Source: Desulfofustis sp964433645
GTDB lineage: Bacteria > Desulfobacterota > Desulfobulbia > Desulfobulbales > Desulfocapsaceae
Reading direction: 5' to 3'
DNA length: 64,000 nt
Assembly (NCBI GenBank): GCA_964433645.1
Contig: CAYSSK010000004.1
Span: forward strand, 12,979-76,978
In this document: positions 42,844 through 51,294 of the stretch, piece after piece
Layout: each line of letters starts with the position of its first letter
Numbering within the stretch: position 1 is the first letter of the stretch
Position numbers and translations under genes: made by a program
The notes under the pieces: model-generated
What the model saw: the letters and a program-made list of their open reading frames with translations, nothing else
What the model was told of the DNA's origin: nothing
The model's database searches: none

Positions 42844-44820
42844 CTACCCGTCCACGGCCAATTCCCGGTCGATCTCGTCGATCCGGGCCTGGGCCTCCTC
42901 CCAGCGCAACAGCCAGCGATCGAGGCGGCGCGTGCTCTCCTCGTAGTCGGCGCTGACACCACTCCATCGCTTTTGATCCTGGTAGATATCCGGATCGGCC
43001 AGGATCTTTTCCAACTGTTCCTTCTCCCGCTCCAGTTTGTCGACCTGCCGCTCGGCTTCGCTCAGCTTTTTGAGCCAGGGGCCGGCCAGGTCCTGCCGCC
43101 GCCGACGACGTTCGGCATCCCGGCGACGTCGCTCCTTTCTGCTGTCCCCGGAGGCCTCGACCGACGGCGCCGCCGTTTCTTCCTTTTTTTCCCGCTCCGC
43201 CTGCCGCTGCTCGAGCAGCTGCTGATGAGCAAGAAAATCGGCGATATTGCCTTCATGAACGGTCACCGTGCCGTCTTTGACTTCGAGCACCTTGTTCACG
43301 AAACAATCAAGAAAATAGCGGTTATGCGAGACGACGACGATGGTCCCGTCATATTGCCGCATCGCTTCCTGGAGCACCTCCTGGGAACTCATGTCCAGGT
43401 GGTTGGTCGGCTCGTCGAGGAGCATGCAATTGGCCGGGATGGCAATCATCCGGGCCAGGGCCAGGCGGCTTTTTTCGCCGCCGGACAGCACCGAAACCTT
43501 CTTGTCGACATCCTCGCCCCGAAAGAGAAAGGCGCCGAGCAAGGAGCGCATCCGGGTGGCAGTCAGTTCCTCGGCGGCATGGGACAGGGTCTCCAGCACC
43601 GTGTAATCCGTCGGCAGCTCCTGGGCCTGGTGCTGGCCGAAATAGGTGAGCTGGACCCCGGAACCGAGCCGGCAACGGCCGCTGTCGGCCGGCAGTTGAC
43701 CGGCCAGGATGCGCAGCAGGGTCGACTTACCGGCGCCGTTGACCCCCACCACGGCGACCTTGTCGCCGCGCTGCAGCAACAGATTGACCCCGGTGAAGAC
43801 CGGCGTGCCATGATAGCTTTTGCCGACATCCTCGACCATCAGCACGTCCCTGCCCGAATGCGGCGCCGACGGGAAGGAAAAGCGGATCTGCTGTTCGTCT
43901 TCGGCAAGCTCGATCATCTCCATCCTGTCCAGCTGCTTGAGCTTGCTCTGAGCCTGGCGGGCCTTGGTGGCCTTGGCCTTGAACCGCTCGACGAAACGCA
44001 TGGTCTGACGGATCTGCGCCTGCTGGTTGCTGTAGGCCGCCTTTTCGATGCGGCGCCGTTCTTCCTTTTCCCGAACGTAATACGAGTAATTGCCCTTGTA
44101 GACGGTCAATCGGCCCAGGCTCAGCTCCCAGGTCTGCCGGGTGGTCCGGTCGAGAAAGGCCCGGTCGTGGGAAATAATCACCAGCGCCCCGTCATACGAC
44201 TGCAAAAAGGATTCAAGCCAAGTCAGCGAGTCGAGATCGAGATGGTTGGTCGGTTCATCGAGCAACAGCAAGGAGGGAGCAGCCAGCAGCATCCGGGCGA
44301 GCAGCAGCCGCATCACCCAGCCGCCGGAGAACGAGGCCACTGGTCGCGCCAGATCTTCATCACGAAAACCGAGGCCGTGCAGCACTTTTTCGATCCGGGT
44401 CCGGATCGTGTAGACATCATGCTCCTCGAGCCGATGCTGCACTTCGCCCTGTCGCTCCAGAATCTGCTCAAACTCCTCGCTGTCCGGCGCGGCGCTGGCG
44501 AGTCGGAGGTTCAGCTCTTCGAGTTCGCGCTGCAGGTGGAGCACGGTGGCAAACGAGGTCTCCGCCTCCCGGTAGACCGTCCGAGTCGAGTTGATCACTC
44601 CGGGTTCCTGCGGCAGATAACCCACCGAAAAGAGGCGGGCACAGGTGACAACTCCGTCATCGGTGGCGGTCTCGCCGGCCATGATCTTCATCAAGGTGGT
44701 CTTGCCGGTACCGTTGACCCCGACCAGACCGATGCGATCGTCGGGGTAGACCACGGCGGAGAGGTCTTTGAACAGGTGTTTGTTGCCGTAGCGGATATCG
44801 AGATGATTAACGGATAGCAT
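42844..44820 (-). CDS. uup: ABC-F ATP-binding protein, Uup-type
   Basis: A 658-residue soluble protein with two ABC domains and no membrane part. Walker A sites are GVNGTGKTTLMK near 36 and GVNGAGKSTLLR near 355; signature motifs are FSGGWVMRLLLARML and LSGGEKSRLALARMI. The linker of about 80 residues and the charged coiled-coil C-terminus (EAERQVDKLEREKEQLEKIL) fit Uup. These proteins act on ribosomes or on DNA-branch structures. It overlaps the radical SAM gene upstream by 14 bases. Confidence 0.9.
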   Translation of the reverse strand: MLSVNHLDIRYGNKHLFKDLSAVVYPDDRIGLVGVNGTGKTTLMKIMAGETATDDGVVTCARLFSVGYLPQEPGVINSTRTVYREAETSFATVLHLQRELEELNLRLASAAPDSEEFEQILERQGEVQHRLEEHDVYTIRTRIEKVLHGLGFRDEDLARPVASFSGGWVMRLLLARMLLAAPSLLLLDEPTNHLDLDSLTWLESFLQSYDGALVIISHDRAFLDRTTRQTWELSLGRLTVYKGNYSYYVREKEERRRIEKAAYSNQQAQIRQTMRFVERFKAKATKARQAQSKLKQLDRMEMIELAEDEQQIRFSFPSAPHSGRDVLMVEDVGKSYHGTPVFTGVNLLLQRGDKVAVVGVNGAGKSTLLRILAGQLPADSGRCRLGSGVQLTYFGQHQAQELPTDYTVLETLSHAAEELTATRMRSLLGAFLFRGEDVDKKVSVLSGGEKSRLALARMIAIPANCMLLDEPTNHLDMSSQEVLQEAMRQYDGTIVVVSHNRYFLDCFVNKVLEVKDGTVTVHEGNIADFLAHQQLLEQRQAEREKKEETAAPSVEASGDSRKERRRRDAERRRRRQDLAGPWLKKLSEAERQVDKLEREKEQLEKILADPDIYQDQKRWSGVSADYEESTRRLDRWLLRWEEAQARIDEIDRELAVDG

Positions 44821-45820
44821 GAAGATAAGACCCGCGCACCAGCGCCCCGTCGAGCCTGACCGACAGAGCGGCCGACTCGGGCAGGGCGCCGAGGCGCTTG
44901 AGATTAATTTTGCCGGAACCGATAAAGGCCGAATGGTCCCGGGGGGAAAGCGTCAGCTCCACCGTCCGGCCCGGCCCGGCGGAACGCAGCATCCGCCGCG
45001 CCATGAGATACCAGCCGCGACTCGCCACCAACTCGCCAAACGCCGGATGATACGGACCGGCGAGCAGCCGGGACTGCAGCTCGGGTGACGACTGCAGTCC
45101 CATGCGGATCACGGAGATCCCCTCCGCCGTCAGCAGCTGATGGGCCCGGCCGGTCAACGCGACCGCCCGGGCCAGACCGAGCGGCTGCCAACGCCTTCGC
45201 CGGTACAGCTCCGCCAACCCGGTGCCGGCCAGCACCAGGGTCGGATAGAGCCGGACGAAGGCCGGCTGCAGCTCTATCACCCGGCGTACGCCGGCCAGAA
45301 ACGAGGCGGTGGTCTCGCCGGGCAGCCCGACCATCAATTGCAGGCCGACGTCGCACCCCCGACGGGCCAGCACCCCGACCGCCCGTTCGGTCGCGGCACC
45401 ATCATGGCCGCGCTCCACTCGCTCCAGCACCGCATCACTCATCGACTGGGCGCCGAGTTCCACGGTGCGAACACCGTAGGCACGTAAAAAATCGACGATC
45501 GCCTCGTCGATGCAATCCGGCCTCGTGGAGACCCGCAGGGAATCGATTTCCCCCCGGCGCAGATAGGGCTGCGCCGCGTCGAGCAGGACCCGGCGCTGAT
45601 CTTCCTCAAGGCAGGTAAACGAACCGCCGAAAAAGGCGAGCTGCACGACCCGGCGCCGCCGCCGGTAGCCGAGCCAGCTGTCGATGGTCCGGCGGAGCCG
45701 GCCGGCCTGATCCGGGCTGGCCGACATGTCCCGGTCCCGGCCGGCAATCGCCCATTGATCGCAGAACAGGCAGCGGTGGGGACAACCCCGATGCTGGATG
45801 AAAAACGGGATGATCAGCAT
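44807..45820 (-). CDS. Radical SAM protein, Elp3/YhcC-like
   Basis: A 337-residue protein. The CX3CX2C motif for the [4Fe-4S]-SAM cluster is in HRGCPHRCLFCDQWAIAG at about 10-27. QLAFFGGSFTCLEEDQRRVL and STRPDCIDEAIVDFLRAYGV, RTVELGAQSMSDAVLERVER and VGLQLMVGLPGETTASF follow, as in the Elp3/oxygen-independent coproporphyrinogen oxidase-like group. The exact reaction is not known. It lies 4 bases from the end of rnc on the same strand. Confidence 0.88.
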   Translation of the reverse strand: MLIIPFFIQHRGCPHRCLFCDQWAIAGRDRDMSASPDQAGRLRRTIDSWLGYRRRRRVVQLAFFGGSFTCLEEDQRRVLLDAAQPYLRRGEIDSLRVSTRPDCIDEAIVDFLRAYGVRTVELGAQSMSDAVLERVERGHDGAATERAVGVLARRGCDVGLQLMVGLPGETTASFLAGVRRVIELQPAFVRLYPTLVLAGTGLAELYRRRRWQPLGLARAVALTGRAHQLLTAEGISVIRMGLQSSPELQSRLLAGPYHPAFGELVASRGWYLMARRMLRSAGPGRTVELTLSPRDHSAFIGSGKINLKRLGALPESAALSVRLDGALVRGSYLHAIR

Positions 45821-45824
45821 CCGC

Positions 45825-46556
45825 TCAACGTCCCCTTTTTTCCCAGAGCACCAGCGCGGCGGTGGCGGCGCGCTGCTCCGCCTCCTTTTTCGAGCCGGCC
45901 GTGCCGGTGCCGAGCACCTCGTCGTGAAACACTACCGAAACGCTGAACTGTTTGCGGTGCGACGGACCGTCCTCGCCGTCGAGTCGGTAGACCGGCGCCT
46001 CGTTATGGCGCTCCTGCACCATTTCCTGGAGACGGCTCTTGGCATCGCCGAGCAGCAATTCCTGTTTCTTTTGCTCGATTGCCTCGGTAAACAGTCGCTC
46101 CACGATTTCGGCAACGGTCGTATAATCGCTGTCCTCGAAAATCGCGCCGATCACCGCCTCGAAGGCGCAGGCGAGGATCGACGACTTGTTTCGGCCGCAG
46201 GACGCATCCTCGCCCTTGCCGAGGCAGAGAAAGCGCCCGAGATCAAGAGAGCGGGCCATATCGGCGAGGTGTCCTTCATTGACCAGCGACGACCGAAACC
46301 GGGTCAACTCGCCCTCGCGCATCTTGGGGTAACGACGGCAGAGCAGGTGCCCGATCACCAGATCGAGCACCGCATCGCCGATAAACTCCACTACCTGGTT
46401 GTCGTTACCGGCCTGCGCCTGCTCAAAAGCATAGGAGGGATGCACCACTGCTTTCTGCAGCAGACGCAGATCGGTAAAGCGGTACCCAAGGGTGGTCTCG
46501 AGCGCGGCGAGCAACTCCTTGTTCTGCTGTACCAGCGCCTCAACGGGGATTCCCAT
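45825..46556 (-). CDS. rnc: Ribonuclease III
   Basis: Cuts double-stranded RNA, including rRNA precursors. The 243-residue protein has the endonuclease signature VVEFIGDAVLDLVIGHLL near 50-68, the second metal-site region AFEAVIGAIFEDSDY, and a C-terminal double-stranded-RNA-binding domain (SRLQEMVQERHNEAPVYRL, GSKKEAEQRAATAAL). ATG 46556 with GAGAGGA upstream is preferred over the start at 46604. The tRNA-Cys gene begins divergently about 90 bases away. Confidence 0.95.
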   Translation of the reverse strand: MGIPVEALVQQNKELLAALETTLGYRFTDLRLLQKAVVHPSYAFEQAQAGNDNQVVEFIGDAVLDLVIGHLLCRRYPKMREGELTRFRSSLVNEGHLADMARSLDLGRFLCLGKGEDASCGRNKSSILACAFEAVIGAIFEDSDYTTVAEIVERLFTEAIEQKKQELLLGDAKSRLQEMVQERHNEAPVYRLDGEDGPSHRKQFSVSVVFHDEVLGTGTAGSKKEAEQRAATAALVLWEKRGR

Positions 46557-46591
46557 GTCAGTGTCCTCTCGATTCTCCTCTATCTTTCCTC

Positions 46592-46619
46592 TTGTCAAAA
46601 GCATGATCTATGGTATAAA
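46592..46619 (+). promoter_or_regulatory. Promoter of the tRNA-Cys gene
   Basis: TTGTCA and TATAAA with a 16-base spacer and an extended TGG before the -10, about 26 bases before the tRNA. Confidence 0.6.
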
Positions 46620-46644
46620 GGACCTTCTTCGCCTGCGGGATGAC

Positions 46645-46720
46645 GGCGGCGTAGCCAAGTGGCCAAGGCAGTGGTCTGCAAAACCATTATTCAGCGGTTC
46701 AAATCCGCTCGCCGCCTCCA
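46645..46720 (+). tRNA. tRNA-Cys (GCA)
   Basis: A full cloverleaf with CCA encoded. The acceptor arms GGCGGCG and CGCCGCC pair fully, the anticodon loop CTGCAAA carries GCA, and the T arm GCGGTTCAAATCCGC is standard. The 3' flank has a terminator and a decayed integrase fragment, pointing to use as an integration site. Confidence 0.95.
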
Positions 46721-46722
46721 AT

Positions 46723-46769
46723 AAAAACAAGGAGTTATCGACTATACGTCGGTAGCTCCTTTTGTTTTT
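46723..46769 (+). terminator. Intrinsic terminator after tRNA-Cys
   Basis: AAAAACAAGGAG pairs with CTCCTTTTGTTTTT across a loop of about 21 bases; the T-rich right arm acts as the run of U. Confidence 0.7.
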
Positions 46770-46962
46770 ACTGCCGCGTGGTTGCCAGTATCGAAGCAAG
46801 CATCACCCGGGAAGCAGCGCCGAGGCTCTCCGTTTGCACGAGATGCCCGTAGATGTCAACGGTGACCCTGGTACCGCTGTATCCCCTGTGCACCTGGATA
46901 TACTTTATGTTTCGGCCAAGGTCAATCCGTATACTGGTACCGTTCAAAATCAAGACCAACGA
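46768..46962 (-). pseudogene. Tyrosine recombinase (phage-type integrase) C-terminal remnant
   Basis: The minus strand reads DLGRNIKYIQVHRGYSGTRV, then TVDIYGHLVQTESLGAASRV, followed by a stop at 46768. This is the last part of a phage-type integrase: the conserved H-G-x-S box region before TVDIYGHL, with the catalytic tyrosine in DIYGHL. The rest of the domain is missing or unrecognisable on the right side up to 47126. It lies directly behind tRNA-Cys, the usual location of such integrases. Confidence 0.6.
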
Positions 46963-47126
46963 GAATACGGTACCGGTGGCGATAGTTATTCCTGCAAGCG
47001 AGTTTTTACCCCCCTCTCATTGACATCCCGGTATCCTCTTGGGGTTATCGCTTGGTTAGCATTGCCGGGTGTGGCCGTTTGTCCGATATAAATAAGAACT
47101 ATGATCAGCACCGCAAGGAAAAGCCA
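46963..47126. other. Decayed region, no gene seen
   Basis: About 160 bases upstream (in the integrase direction) of the remnant. I see no integrase-like frame and no other feature. Confidence 0.3.
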
Positions 47127-49439
47127 TTACTTCTTGGCAAAGGGAGCGGCGGCGCATAGAGCGCCGGTGGAGGCCAGCAGATACGCTCCCCCGACGGCCG
47201 GAGTCAGGGCGTCATAGCCGAACTGAAAGGCCAGCAGGGCGGCGCCCGGGGCGGCAAGGACCGCAACGGCTCCGTCAATTCCGCAGGCCCATGGAATTTG
47301 CCGCCCATCTCTTCCTGCCAGCAGGCGCACGCCAAGAGGAAACGGGACGCCCATCGGCACAGCGGCAAGCATCAGGAACAACAAAACAGCACCGCCCCTT
47401 ACGACTGCCGGCCAGGCCATCAGCGAGGCAATCGCGAAATCAAGACCTTCAAGGGTTATGACCGTTAATCCTGCGATTACCAGTGTCGATCCCACCAACA
47501 TCAGAGGTGTGGCGGCACCCCTGCGGCTTATGGCACTGCCGATTCCCATGCCACACAATAACGCGGTAATAACCAGGGCGACACTGGTCGGCGCGTTGCC
47601 CCACAGCGGCATCAACCGCTGAATCAGGGCCACCTCGAACAGCATGAAACCGGCGCCCAGTCCGGTGAAATAGATCAGCGTAAATGGCTGACGGATCGGC
47701 GAGAGTGAAAGCGGGGCGAGCGGGCCGAGGACAAGAAGCAGGACCGCCGCCGCCAACAACAGGAGCAGCATCTGCAAAATGACCAGCCCCCGTTCGCTGA
47801 CACTCAGAAAGTGCAGATCCGCGCCCCAATCACCGAGCCGCAGAAACTGATTGAAAAAGGGACGATCATCGCTCGGCGCCCGGATATCGAAGCGATATGA
47901 ACTGCGCACAAGCTCCGGGTTCGGCCCAATCAAGGCGGCAACCATGTCATCGAGTACGTCCTCCGAAGATCCATGGTGCCGCACGGTCCGCCCCGGCGGC
48001 CACAGCAGATCAAACCCCTTGCTGTCGGCAAAGGATTCTATCCGCCCAATAGAGTCAGGCCCGAACGGTCGCCGGCCCGCCAGCAACGTCAACGAGCCCC
48101 AACCGCGCACGATGGCGATGTGATCCGCCGGCTGTTGAATCCCTCCCTCACGCAAGATGGTAACCGCCAGATCGACAATCCGCAGGGCATGACGCAACGG
48201 CTCGTCCAGCCACACATTAAAGGCAAGATACCCGGCGGGCGCCAGGTGACTGAAGGCGCGGCCTCCTGCCTCGACGGTGAACAACGAGTCTTCACCGAGT
48301 GTCTGCAAACCGGTTGGCCCGCCGAACAGTCCGCGGACCGGAAAGACAACCAGATCGTAGGTGGAAAGATCGGTCCGTGCCAGGAAACGACGGGGATCGC
48401 TGATATCCATCCGCGCGATATCCGGCAACAGGGGGCGAATCAGTCCGGCAATGCGGTGATGTGGTTCAACGATCGTCATGGCGGCAGAGCAGGCCCGGGC
48501 CAGGTGGAGATACGGGGTGCCGCCGGGGGCGAGGAAGAGGACCGACTCGACCGCGCCGGCAATAAAAGGCAGGGCTCGCGGCGTTTCCGCGACTATCAGG
48601 GCGGCGGGATCTTCTGGTGACAACAGAACGCCGGTCATATCGCCATCTACGAAAAGATGCGGCGGCGAAGGCACCGGGCCGCGATAGTGCAGGCTGAGAT
48701 CGGGTGCATAGCGCAATGCCGGAGACTGCACGACATCGACACGCCCCAGGGGATGCGGCAGCGGGCCGGTTCGGCTGATGTCCGGCAGGTGCAGCGCCGA
48801 ACTCACATCCTTGTACGGGGAGCGAGGCAGATCCGGCGCCTGCAGGGCAAGCACCACAATGGCCAACAGCGTCAGCACGAGCGGTATCTTGCGGGGCCGG
48901 GCCGGCAGGGCCGCCGCCCAGGCAAACAGGGCCAGGAACGGCACGATAGTCTCCGGCAGGCTCCAGCGCAGGGCCAACAATATCGTCGCCGCACCCGCCG
49001 CAGATCCGAGCAGATTGGCACCATAAAATCGGCCAATGCCCCGGGGCCTGGTTGAAAAAACAATGGAAAGCGCGGCCGCTCCGAAAAAAAACGGCAGCAA
49101 CACGATACAGCCCAGCCCGATGAGACGGAGCCACTGCAGAGAATCGACGAACAGCAGATCGACTTCCAGACCGTGCAGAAGAGTCCGAGCCGGAAACGGC
49201 AACCAGGCGGTACTTACTGCGCAGAACAGCAGGGCCGGGCCGTAGAGACGCTCCAGTTTGATGCGGCTCAGCCTCGGCAGCAGGGTGAGCGCCGATCCTC
49301 CGGCGCCAAATCCCAGCAGGGCAATGGAGAGTATCACATAGGCCAGATGATGCCCCTGAGCGTAGCCGACCGCCTGCATCAAAACGATCTGCAAGGCCAG
49401 CAGAAGAAAAGAGATCAGGGCAACGGAGAGCACGGTCAT
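47127..49439 (-). CDS. Spermidine synthase-like fused membrane protein
   Basis: A 770-residue protein: about eight membrane segments at the N-terminus (ALISFLLLALQIVLMQAVGY ... LYGPALLFCAVSTAWLPFPA), a soluble Rossmann-type middle part at about 220-540 that resembles spermidine synthase-like methyltransferase folds (AVESVLFLAPGGTPYLHLAR, TYDLVVFPVRGLFGG), and about five further segments at the end (FTLIYFTGLGAGFMLFEVAL). This is the plan of fused MFS/spermidine synthase proteins of unknown role. The putative SAM/polyamine motif is weak, so it may not be a synthase. The gene begins 8 bases after the isoaspartyl methyltransferase gene. Confidence 0.75.
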   Translation of the reverse strand: MTVLSVALISFLLLALQIVLMQAVGYAQGHHLAYVILSIALLGFGAGGSALTLLPRLSRIKLERLYGPALLFCAVSTAWLPFPARTLLHGLEVDLLFVDSLQWLRLIGLGCIVLLPFFFGAAALSIVFSTRPRGIGRFYGANLLGSAAGAATILLALRWSLPETIVPFLALFAWAAALPARPRKIPLVLTLLAIVVLALQAPDLPRSPYKDVSSALHLPDISRTGPLPHPLGRVDVVQSPALRYAPDLSLHYRGPVPSPPHLFVDGDMTGVLLSPEDPAALIVAETPRALPFIAGAVESVLFLAPGGTPYLHLARACSAAMTIVEPHHRIAGLIRPLLPDIARMDISDPRRFLARTDLSTYDLVVFPVRGLFGGPTGLQTLGEDSLFTVEAGGRAFSHLAPAGYLAFNVWLDEPLRHALRIVDLAVTILREGGIQQPADHIAIVRGWGSLTLLAGRRPFGPDSIGRIESFADSKGFDLLWPPGRTVRHHGSSEDVLDDMVAALIGPNPELVRSSYRFDIRAPSDDRPFFNQFLRLGDWGADLHFLSVSERGLVILQMLLLLLAAAVLLLVLGPLAPLSLSPIRQPFTLIYFTGLGAGFMLFEVALIQRLMPLWGNAPTSVALVITALLCGMGIGSAISRRGAATPLMLVGSTLVIAGLTVITLEGLDFAIASLMAWPAVVRGGAVLLFLMLAAVPMGVPFPLGVRLLAGRDGRQIPWACGIDGAVAVLAAPGAALLAFQFGYDALTPAVGGAYLLASTGALCAAAPFAKK

Positions 49440-49447
49440 GACCGCTT

Positions 49448-50188
49448 CTACCTCACGCCCGCATCTTCCCCACGGGTAAAGGGCACAAAACGTACCGGCA
49501 GCATATTTCTCGTGGTGATCTCCCCCTTTGTTTTCTCCACCAGGACCAGCTGTTGGACACGGAAGCGAGAGCCCACCGGGATGATCATCCGGCCGCCGTC
49601 CTTCAGCTGCTCGATCAAAGGCGGCGGAATGTGCGGCGTGGCGGCGGTTACGATGATGGCATCAAAGGGGGCATGCTCTTCCCAGCCGTAATAGCCATCG
49701 GCCTGCTTTACCATGACGTTTTCATAGCCGGCCAACGCAAGCCGCTGCTGGGCCCACTTCGCCAGCGGGGCGATAATCTCGATGGTATAGACCGTCTCGA
49801 CAAGTTCGGCCAGCACGGCAGCTTGATAACCAGAGCCCGCGCCGATCTCCAGCACCTTGAACGGTGGCTGCGGATCAATGAGCTCGGTCATCAGGGCAAC
49901 GATATAGGGTTGGGAAATGGTCTGGCCGTGCCCTATGGGAAGAGGCCGGTCATCATAGGCGAACTCCACCTGGGAATCCGGAACAAACAGATGCCGCTCT
50001 GCGCTGCGCATCGCCTCGAGTACCGGCGGTGCTTTCACGCCGCGCGCCTCAATCTGCTCGGCGACCATAGCCAGACGCCTTTTCTCCATGATGTCCGTTC
50101 CGTCTTGACCCAGACCTGCCGCCGGAAACCAGCCGCCCCGCAGGCCAAGAAGGGCCAGCAAGAAAAAGAGAAGCCATGTTCTTTTCAT
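49448..50188 (-). CDS. pcm: Exported protein-L-isoaspartate O-methyltransferase
   Basis: A 246-residue protein. After a signal-peptide-like N-terminus (MKRTWLLFFLLALLGLRGGW) it has the PCMT fold: MVAEQIEARGVKAPPVLEAM, RHLFVPDSQVEFAYDDRPLP, GHGQTISQPYIVALM, SAM motif VLEIGAGSGYQAAVLAELVE and FDAIIVTAATPHIPPPL. It methylates damaged isoaspartyl residues. The signal peptide is unusual for PCMT and suggests a role in the periplasm, where SAM supply is unclear. ATG 50188 is chosen because the ATG at 50197 abuts its AAGGA. Confidence 0.88.
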   Translation of the reverse strand: MKRTWLLFFLLALLGLRGGWFPAAGLGQDGTDIMEKRRLAMVAEQIEARGVKAPPVLEAMRSAERHLFVPDSQVEFAYDDRPLPIGHGQTISQPYIVALMTELIDPQPPFKVLEIGAGSGYQAAVLAELVETVYTIEIIAPLAKWAQQRLALAGYENVMVKQADGYYGWEEHAPFDAIIVTAATPHIPPPLIEQLKDGGRMIIPVGSRFRVQQLVLVEKTKGEITTRNMLPVRFVPFTRGEDAGVR

Positions 50189-50634
50189 GATGCACATCCT
50201 TGATTCGATTGTTGTTTCTTAGGTGCAAGCCGTCGCCTCGACCGGCAGGAGACGCCCCCCTCCGACCGGCCCGGCAACGCGCACTGGTGGTAAACTGTCC
50301 GCCTGTTTCTTACAGGCTATCTTTCTTTGGCTGATATTTCCAGATCTTTACCGCCGGAAAAGCCGAGGCGGGCAGGCACTTGCTCAAACGGCCCAGAGAA
50401 GATGAGCATGTTTTGCTGCTTTGGTTTGGCCGGCTCTTCGGTGGCACGGTTTATTTTGAAATGCCGGATGGAGCGACTGTTTGACACCGCGTTTGGCACC
50501 GCACCTGTCACCTTCTCGCCTGCCGGCACCATCGCGAGTCGGCCGTCAGGAAAAACGGTTTCCGCTGACTATTGACACGGGGCTCTTCATTACCAAAGTC
50601 TCTCTATGTCTGTTATCGCAAGGAGGGCACCATT
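50189..50634. other. Intergenic region, no gene seen
   Basis: About 445 bases between divergent genes. Frames of 60-82 codons here lack ribosome-binding sites or family likeness. A -35-like TTGACA at 50572 has no convincing -10 partner. AGGAGGG at 50621 belongs to the next gene. Confidence 0.4.
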
Positions 50635-51258
50635 ATGGCCATACTCGAAATCTTTTCCGACTATATCTGACCCTGGTGTTATTTCATTACCGGGAGTATT
50701 GAAAAACTGACTGATACCTACGACATCCAAATTCGCTGGCGAGCCTTTCCGCTCCATCCGGATACCCCGGAGGAGGGGCGCTCCCTGGAAGAGCTTTTTG
50801 CCGGCTCAACCATCGACGTCGCGCAGATGCTCGCCCATCTCAGCCAGGTGGCCCAATCGCTTGGGCTCCCCCTTGGCACGCGAAAAATGACCTATAACAG
50901 CAGAGTGGCCCAGGAATTGGGGCTGTGGGCGGAAACGAGGGGAAAGGGCCACCGCTTTCACCTGGCGGCGTTCCACGCCTATTTCGCCAAGGGACAAAAC
51001 CTGGCGAAAAAGGACGTCCTTCTCGAAATAGCCGCGGCGGCGGGACTCGACCCGGCCGACGCGGAGCAGGTCATTGAAAAACGATCCTTCAGCGCCCGCG
51101 TTCTCGCCGACTGGCAGCTCTCCAGAGACAAAGGCGTCACCGCCGTTCCCACTTTTATCATGAACGACTCATCCCTGACCGGAGCCCGACCCTACGACGA
51201 TCTTGTCCGCTTTGTCGAGTCGGCGGGAGCGGTGTCGGCTTATGATAGAGGGCGATGA
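50635..51258 (+). CDS. DsbA-family (FrnE-like) thiol oxidoreductase, probable selenoprotein
   Basis: Read from ATG 50635 (AGGAGGG eight bases upstream), codon 12 is TGA, giving MAILEIFSDYI-U-PWCYFITG. In FrnE/DsbA relatives this place is the first cysteine of the CPWC active site, so UPWC with selenocysteine is the simplest reading. The rest of the frame is open and normal for the family: RWRAFPLHPDTPEEGRSLEE, AFHAYFAKGQNLAKKDVLLE, and GVTAVPTFIMNDSSLTGARP with the cis-proline. The total is 207 residues including Sec. Automated calls without Sec would start inside, at ATG 50827. The alternative is a nonsense mutation, but the frame shows no other damage. Confidence 0.75.
50668..50696 (+). promoter_or_regulatory. 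Candidate bacterial SECIS hairpin
   Basis: Starting at TGA, CCC-T-GGT pairs with ACC-GGG (with one bulged T) around an 11-base loop that begins with G, a feature of bacterial SECIS loops. The loop lies only about 11 bases from the TGA, nearer than usual, so the true fold may differ; TTTCA/TGAAA further on is an alternative. Confidence 0.4.
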
Positions 51259-51294
51259 TCGGCCATCCGCTGGAAAACCCACAAGGAGCTCGAT

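Noticed and set aside
42406..44817. 803-codon plus-strand open frame
   Set aside because: Antisense shadow of the ABC-F gene and the rubredoxin membrane protein gene; no recognisable motif.
46608..46799. 63-codon minus-strand frame over the tRNA
   Set aside because: A GFEPLNNGFADH-like string is the well-known false translation of a tRNA gene.
50327..50575. 82-codon frame in the pcm-DsbA intergenic region
   Set aside because: No ribosome-binding site or recognisable domain; also considered for hidden Sec codons, but reading through TGA gave no protein-like sequence.
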